A DNA stretch of 30,547 nucleotides from Chara braunii (Eukaryota; Streptophyta; Charophyceae; Charales; Characeae). The first letter of the stretch is position 1. Every line of letters begins with the position of its first letter. Below, piece by piece: positions 25,591-30,547 of this stretch. Where the stretch lies: the NCBI GenBank assembly GCA_003427395.1, contig BFEA01000093.1, forward strand, positions 1,522,609 to 1,553,155, read 5' to 3'. Below the pieces are notes generated by a model. That model ran no database searches and was not told where the DNA came from. It saw nothing but the letters and a program-made list of their open reading frames with translations. The position numbers and the translations under genes were made by a program.

Positions 25591-27957
25591 ACATCACGCC
25601 CAGCGCGACTTCCTGATCGGAGTGGGATGTGGGCCTGGAAGTGCGAAAAGGGGTGTGCCAAGGATTTTTGGGAAAGTGGGGGAGTCTTAAGGGTATGAGT
25701 GCAATTAGGCGAATAAGGGGCGCGTGCGCAAGGGACTCAAGGTCCGATGGGGCCGGGGCACTGTGGGCGACGGTTTACAGGGAAATCCCTCCTCGGTGGA
25801 GGCGGTCTCGAAAAGTTAGGTCGTCAGGGGCCGCCACGTGGTGGAGGCCGCCGCGTACTTGGATCGGGCCTTCGAAATTCCGGAGTTCTCTGTTCGCTGC
25901 TACGTCGACAATTCACTCAAAATGTACCCGGCCAATAGGGGGCTATGGCCGGCCACGGAACGACGTTGAATTGATGATACAGGAGAAGAAGGCGGAAAGG
26001 AGGGAAACTGGNGNTGATCTCAACAAATCCCGGGTGGGTGAAGTAGTAGGTGTGGTCGGGGGAANGGAAATCAGAGCACCGAGGGTNGCTAGAGGTGGCG
26101 NAGTGGAATTCNCGCGGACATAGTCGATTCTCCGTGTGACAGGGGTATCGCGTCCTTATGAGCTCGTTTATCAAAGGGGTGAAATAGTCCGGGTCGTAGG
26201 ATGAGTCNGAGCTCCAAGATCGCGTCATGGTATCATTGTCNATGGGGTGGNTNGGGTCGGGTTATCGTCACCGCGCACGAGCACGTGCGGGACAGGCAGG
26301 CTCAGTGGCGCCTCGGNGTGCTCGTACGGGATGATGGTTCCNCCGCGAACCTTTTTTTNGGTGGGCGAATCGANGTACGGGAATGNNTGTAAGGGCGCGA
26401 CTCGGATCNCGTTTACANGTGTTCTCGNGCGGCGTTCGCGGGGCCAGACTTCGGATCGTCTANTTGCTTCGGATTATGCAAGATGCAACCATATCACAAC
26501 CCCATCGTGAGATAAGNAAAAATGAGAACAAAATCTCTATCGGGGCCAGATTCCTNTCCCCTCTACCGCGACATCAGGTGCGGACAAAGATTCGACACCG
26601 ACATAACTTAAGGACAGGGATTCTCAGCAAAAAGATAGACAAGCAGGCATAACATCCATACATCCATACATTCGACAANCATACACACAATGCAATCAGG
26701 ACGGACATCGCAAGGACAAGTGTGAGCAANAATCCAAGCCCAGATTTNAGAAAGCCGAAACGAAAATAAGAACGGGCGAACNGCCCNGAGNCGCAATCAA
26801 AATGTATATACANAGATGAAGANGGGGAAGAGACAAAGAAACAACAAATCCNCGTCCATCGACTTCAACTCTCTCCTTTTCTCTCTCTCTCTCCGATGCG
26901 GATAGTNCGTCGTCNNNCACCAACCCATGAANTTGTCACCCCGCTTAGTCCTCCCGCACNCGTCGGATTCGCCNGTGCCCACAGTCCGTCGTGGCCCACG
27001 TCAATCCCGCGCGTTCGGCACCAGCCCGTCGGGTCGCCCAACTCCTACTCTACTCACCTCTTACTTCGCTCGTGTGCCGACCCTTCCTGANCGCGCAACC
27101 CNGAGNTTCCAACAACGGGTTAAGAGAGCTGACTAATCGCGCANCCGANATTTATAGCGTGCATGCTNGNGCGAAGAACACGGAATTACCAGGACTTAGA
27201 GTGGGGANTAGGGAGGGAGTGCCTGCGTTCTGCATGATTGGCCGCGGCGTGGGGGACGTAACCCTTCTCCACGCATCGATCCGAGCATGCAAGTCGCGGC
27301 TTACAAAAATTTCAGCAAAAGAAAGAGAGGGAGGGCGGGAGAGACGCAGTGCAAGAAGAAAGATACAGTTACAATGGCGCCCGCCTAAAATTACAGTTAC
27401 ACACACGATTAAGGGCGCCCACTAATCAGAGTACCGTTGCGCCCGCCTGAAGAAGCGCGTAGACAAAAGGCACCGCGCGGCAGGAAAATCCTAATTACTG
27501 AATTCCTAAATTCCTATCTAATGTGAAAAAGCAAAAAAAGCACAGTTTCCGGAAAGGAAATCGGAAATTCCGAGAGCCATCGGGGGCTCGACAAAATTCA
27601 AAAAAGATTTAAAAGGAAATTTAAAAAGAACGAAGCAATTTCCCGCGCGATGTCCGCGCCCAAACGATCGAAAACGAACCGAAGGAAACGAGGTCAAAGT
27701 TTATTAATCGCGCCTGCGCGCGGCGACGCGCCAGACATCCATCCCACCAATCAATCAACCGGCCGTCCCAAGACACACCCACCTCCGTGCCCAGCCATTC
27801 AAAAAAAAAGGAAGCGACAAAAAGGACGAAAAAGAGAGGACACTGATGCAATTCTCCACCGATCCCGATCTCCCGTAATTGGCCCAATCTTCCCAGCTTA
27901 GGACCCCTCGTTGCAACCGCGCAGAAAATCGCGCGTTACAGAAAGTGGTTCGTCACA
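25588..27957 (-). repeat. Right LTR (5' LTR of the minus-strand element)
   Basis: It is colinear with 14682-17049. In transcription order it begins TGTGACGAACC at 27957 and runs to the primer site. It drives transcription towards lower coordinates. N bases at 26012-27208 match those of the left LTR, while outside that block the two LTRs differ by scattered substitutions and small indels, for example around 27415 and 27630-27700. Confidence 0.92.
27150..27157 (-). promoter_or_regulatory. Candidate TATA box of the 5' LTR promoter
   Basis: CTATAAAT on the minus strand, about 800 bases from the start of the LTR in transcription order. That would give a U3 of about 0.8 kb and a long R-U5 of about 1.5 kb. 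Position and sequence are suitable, but there is no transcript evidence. Confidence 0.45.
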
Positions 27958-27961
27958 CCAC
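27958..27961. repeat. Target-site duplication, right copy
   Basis: CCAC directly after the right LTR, matching 14669-14672. Confidence 0.65.
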
Positions 27962-28173
27962 GGCGAAATGGCTGGCGGTGCCAGCCAAAAGGAGATCCGT
28001 GCTGGTTCGTTTTTCCTTTTGGACCAAAGGGCGTTTCTAGGGTCGGCAAGGGAATTGTCATAGGTACTGGTGGTTTTAACCATCAGTAGTTTTGCTAGCC
28101 ATTTGTCTCGACCGCAGTGCGCATGCGGCCGCAAGTTTCGGGGTTCGGCCTACCGGATTGGCTGGCGGCTCAT
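27962..28173. repeat. Host repeat containing a paralogue of the insertion site
   Basis: GCCGCAAGTTTC then GGCCTACC and GGCTGGCGG at 28128-28168 parallel the sequence formed by the two flanks of the retrotransposon (14647-14672 and 27958-27979). No gene is seen. Confidence 0.55.
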
Positions 28174-28468
28174 GTCAGAGGACTCTTGATTTTTGGAGAG
28201 TGCACGCTTTTTTTTTTTTTTTTTTTTTTTTTTACACGCTTTCTACGATTTTGGAGAGTGCACACTTTCTACGAGAGCGCACACTTTCAACCACCACCCA
28301 TTCTACGATTTTGGAGAGCAAGCCTCTGCTGCACCAACTCTTTTTTTTTCCTTTTTTTTTTCAACAACAACCAAATCAGATCATTTCCGAAAGACAACCT
28401 TGATTTGAAACTCGCCAAAATCAATGGTGAGCTGTCAGAGGACTGTTGATTTTTGGAGAGTGCACGCT
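28174..28468. mobile_element. Poly(T)-led segment between 35-bp direct repeats
   Basis: The 35-base sequence from 28174 to 28208 (GTCAGAGGACTCTTGA..., ending TGCACGCT) recurs at 28434-28468 with one difference. The first copy is followed at once by about 25 T. This could be a retroposed sequence in minus orientation with a long target-site duplication. Against that, GATTTTGGAGAG also occurs twice inside the segment (near 28247 and 28307), so a tandem-repeat origin is possible. The short ORFs here are T-run artefacts. Confidence 0.5.
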
Positions 28469-28520
28469 CTCAAAAACCAGGTAGTGGTGGTTATGGCCGG
28501 ATCAGAGAAAAATGGCTGAG

Positions 28521-29098
28521 CAAGGTACTGGTGGTTCTAAAGCCATCCCTTTTGAACAACATCAACGACCTCCTAACTCTGCGAAGCTACATGTAATACT
28601 CTTACGGGTACAGCCCCGCTGGTCCTTAATCTGTGTTGAGAGCGCATGAACCTGGCCATGAAAACGACTCTTGGAGACTTAGCACGAACATAGCACCAAT
28701 TTGAGCCACCAGTGGGGCCTCGCCCTAGTAGTAATTAAGGGTAAGGCCCCTTAGCAAGGTACTGGTGGTTGGTTCTAAAGCCATCTCTTTTAAACAACAT
28801 CAACGACCTCCTAGCTCTGCAAAGCTACATGTAGTACTCTTACAGGTACGGCCCCACTGGTCCTAAATCTGTGTCGAGGGCGCATGAACCTGGCCATGAA
28901 AACGACTAGCGCGAACATAGCACCAATTTGAACCACCAGTGGGGCCTCACCCTAGTAGTAATACTCTAAGGGTAAGGACCCACGGATCCTAAATCAGCGT
29001 TGCGAGCGCATGAACCTGGCCATGAAAATGACTCTTGCAAACTTAGCACCAACATAGCACCCATTTGCACCACCAGTGGGGCCTGACCCTAAGAAGCA
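28521..29098. repeat. Tandem repeat, 234-bp unit, about 2.5 copies
   Basis: Unit 1 (28521-28754) and unit 2 (28755-28980) both run from CAAGGTACTGGTGGTT through CAACATCAACGACCTCCTA, CGCATGAACCTGGCCATGAAAA and CACCAGTGGGGCCT to AAGGGTAAGG. The partial third unit (about 28981-29098) starts mid-unit at GGATCCTAAATC. No protein is supported. Confidence 0.92.
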
Positions 29099-29181
29099 GG
29101 ATGAAAGGGTCCTTTTCCTGCGACAGAGCATCATCCACAAGCACCACAGGTCCACTCGTCAAAATGGACATGGAGCTTGCC

Positions 29182-29345
29182 TTTTTTTTTTTTTTTTTTT
29201 CTGAAGAATGCCAATGGGGCCCCTGCTAGGGGGTGCGGGGGTGCTAAGAGCAGCCTCCTGTAGTAAATCTGATGCCGGCCGGTCCATCTATTGGTGGGGA
29301 GCTTCGTCTACTGGGAATAGATTCCAGCGTCGCTTTGAACATGGT
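29182..29345 (-). mobile_element. Poly(A)-tailed short repeat, family A copy 2
   Basis: A run of 19 T is followed by GGTGCTAAGAGCAG, then ATCTATTGGTGGGGAGC and TTCCAGCGTC. It is colinear with copies 1 and 3 but the most diverged of the three. Confidence 0.7.
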
Positions 29346-30203
29346 TGAATGTGATTGGACAAGAATGAATGTGAGTGAAAGCCCTGCTGGGATATCATCA
29401 GACTGCCTTTGGTACCTCTTCATGTTGCTGCTGAGCGCCTGATCTATCATAGTTATCTCTGGTCCCTATGGGGGGGATACAGCCAAAAACTCTATACCCT
29501 AAGCCCTTGTTGAATATGTGGCTGGCTCTCCTCCCTGTACTCCACCCTTTCTATTGGGCATGGAGCTAGGCCCATATGGACCTGTTAATATTTTCTTGGG
29601 AAAACCAGGGTGCTGCCACGGTTTCCGTTTGTAAATGCGTTTCAGTCATGATTTCGTGCCAAGCCGAGGAGAATCGGGAATGTATACAACCGAGCTTCAG
29701 GGTCGGGTACGGATGTGTTGTATTCGAGGGATGCCTGAAGTGGATTTAAAACTGAAGTCTTGACTGCGCCCTAGTTACCCCTATTTTCTTTTCTTTTCTT
29801 TTTAAGTAAAAAAGTTTGGAAAACAAAAACACAAACACCAGCGCTCCACTGTTTACCATCCTCGTGGTTTTAGAAACCGGTCCTGCTAAATCAAGCATAA
29901 GCAAACTTGCCTGCTTTTCTTTTGTAGTTCAAGTGTGAACTTCCCGGTAGGACTAGACCTGCCCTGTACTTTTGATTTCATTACAAGTACAACACAGACA
30001 CAAATACAAACACAAACCCTAAACACAAACACACAAACACAAGCCAAATGGCAACCTGGCGCGCACTGTACCATCCCAGCTACCAGTTCGGCATAAGGTT
30101 CGTGCTGAAAACGGCCATGCTGGTGGTGGTCGAAGGTGGATTGAAGAGGTTTCACCTATCTGATTCGTGGTTGGGAGGCTTGTTGACACACAATTTCTGA
30201 ACG
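29346..30203. other. Intergenic sequence with simple repeats
   Basis: No supportable gene. It includes a T/C-rich tract near 29782-29803 and an A/C-rich stretch (about 29985-30045) made of ACACAAA-type units with a single AAACCCTAAA. Confidence 0.5.
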
Positions 30204-30352
30204 TTTTTTTTTTTCTTTTCTTTTTTTCAATAATTACCCCCGCCAGTGATAGGGGTGCTGGTAAGAGCAGACACCGCTAGCACCTGGGGAGCAGCTCCAT
30301 CTATTGGTGGGGAGCATCGCCTGCTGGAAAACGGGTCCAGCGTCCCCTGTAC
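30204..30352 (-). mobile_element. Poly(A)-tailed short repeat, family A copy 3
   Basis: A T-rich tract with two C interruptions is followed by AGGGGTGCTGGTAAGAGCAG, CATCTATTGGTGGGGAGC, CCTGCTGGAAAACGGGTCC and TACAAAT. This is the best-preserved copy, with a body of about 125 bases. Confidence 0.75.
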
Positions 30353-30439
30353 AAATACAATCTGAGAAGTTCCGAGTATGAGTTTCTGAGTTTTCTTTTT
30401 CTTCAATTGTTCTTAGCCTAGCTCATCCTTGTATCCTGA

Positions 30440-30503
30440 TAAGGGACGCTGGGCCCGGTTCCCAGCCATGTTGCTCCCCACGAATAGATTGGAGCATCAT
30501 CTC

Positions 30504-30535
<32 letters not shown>
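30440..30535 (+). mobile_element. Poly(A)-tailed short repeat, family A copy 4, opposite orientation
   Basis: It begins GGGACGCTGG, has GGTTCCCAGC, GCTCCCCACGAATAGAT and GGAGCATC, and ends in a run of 31 A (30505-30535). It is the plus-strand form of the family but lacks the ~60 bases nearest the tail seen in copies 1-3. Confidence 0.7.
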
Positions 30536-30536
<1 letters not shown>

Positions 30537-30547
30537 AGTTGTCTCCA

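Larger units (their letters stand above)
14673..27957 (-). mobile_element. Ty3/gypsy LTR retrotransposon, about 13.3 kb, with extra 3' ORFs
   Basis: Two long direct repeats of about 2.37 kb flank a minus-strand internal region. In transcription order this holds a primer site, Gag with zinc knuckle, aspartic protease, reverse transcriptase, RNase H, a PHD-like finger, integrase and three further ORFs. The RT-RH-IN order defines Ty3/gypsy. The outer ends read TGTGACG and CGTCACA, and a short target duplication (CCAC) flanks the whole. Several stops and frameshifts make this copy defective. The extra ORFs and the finger domain are the unusual parts. I see no chromodomain after the integrase C-terminus. 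Confidence 0.93.

Overview
The window looks like nuclear DNA from a large, repeat-rich streptophyte (green plant lineage) genome. One conserved host gene, ALG2, has strongly plant-like sequence blocks. Around it lie a plant L1-type LINE, a Ty3/gypsy LTR retrotransposon with an initiator-Met-tRNA-type primer site, and many poly(A)-tailed short repeats, satellites and microsatellites. A charophyte alga such as Chara is my best guess, but the sequence does not prove it.

Layout. 1-2640: microsatellites, a GGACCA-rich duplication, homopolymer runs, a minus-strand hammerhead-ribozyme-like motif (about 1996-2056) and a palindromic minisatellite (2342-2589). 2937-5260: intronless ALG2 on the minus strand (3158-4828), with a tandem copy of its 3' end downstream and a duplicated G-rich block upstream. 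5488-6420: a MITE-like element with long terminal inverted repeats, a bare poly(T) tract between long direct repeats, and a cluster of tRNA-box-B-like repeats. 6723-11370: a decayed L1-type LINE on the minus strand. 11386-12100: two copies of a second poly(A)-tailed repeat. 12241-14349: three unrelated tandem arrays, one after another.

14673-27957: a Ty3/gypsy element of about 13.3 kb on the minus strand, with LTRs of about 2.37 kb. In element order it carries the 5' LTR (right), primer binding site, Gag with zinc knuckle, protease, reverse transcriptase, RNase H, a PHD-like finger, integrase, three extra ORFs (A, B, C) and the 3' LTR (left). The integrase stop overlaps the start of ORF A as ATGA, and ORF A overlaps ORF B in the same way. 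The three extra ORFs appear to share a domain pattern. I regard this module as the best candidate for something undescribed. The element has several nonsense codons and frameshifts, so this copy cannot make a complete Gag-Pol.

27958-30547: host repeats. They include a paralogue of the retrotransposon's insertion site, a poly(T)-led segment between 35-bp direct repeats, a 234-bp tandem repeat of about 2.5 copies, and three more copies of the short poly(A)-tailed repeat that also forms the 3' end of the LINE. I found no rRNA or tRNA gene and no CRISPR array.
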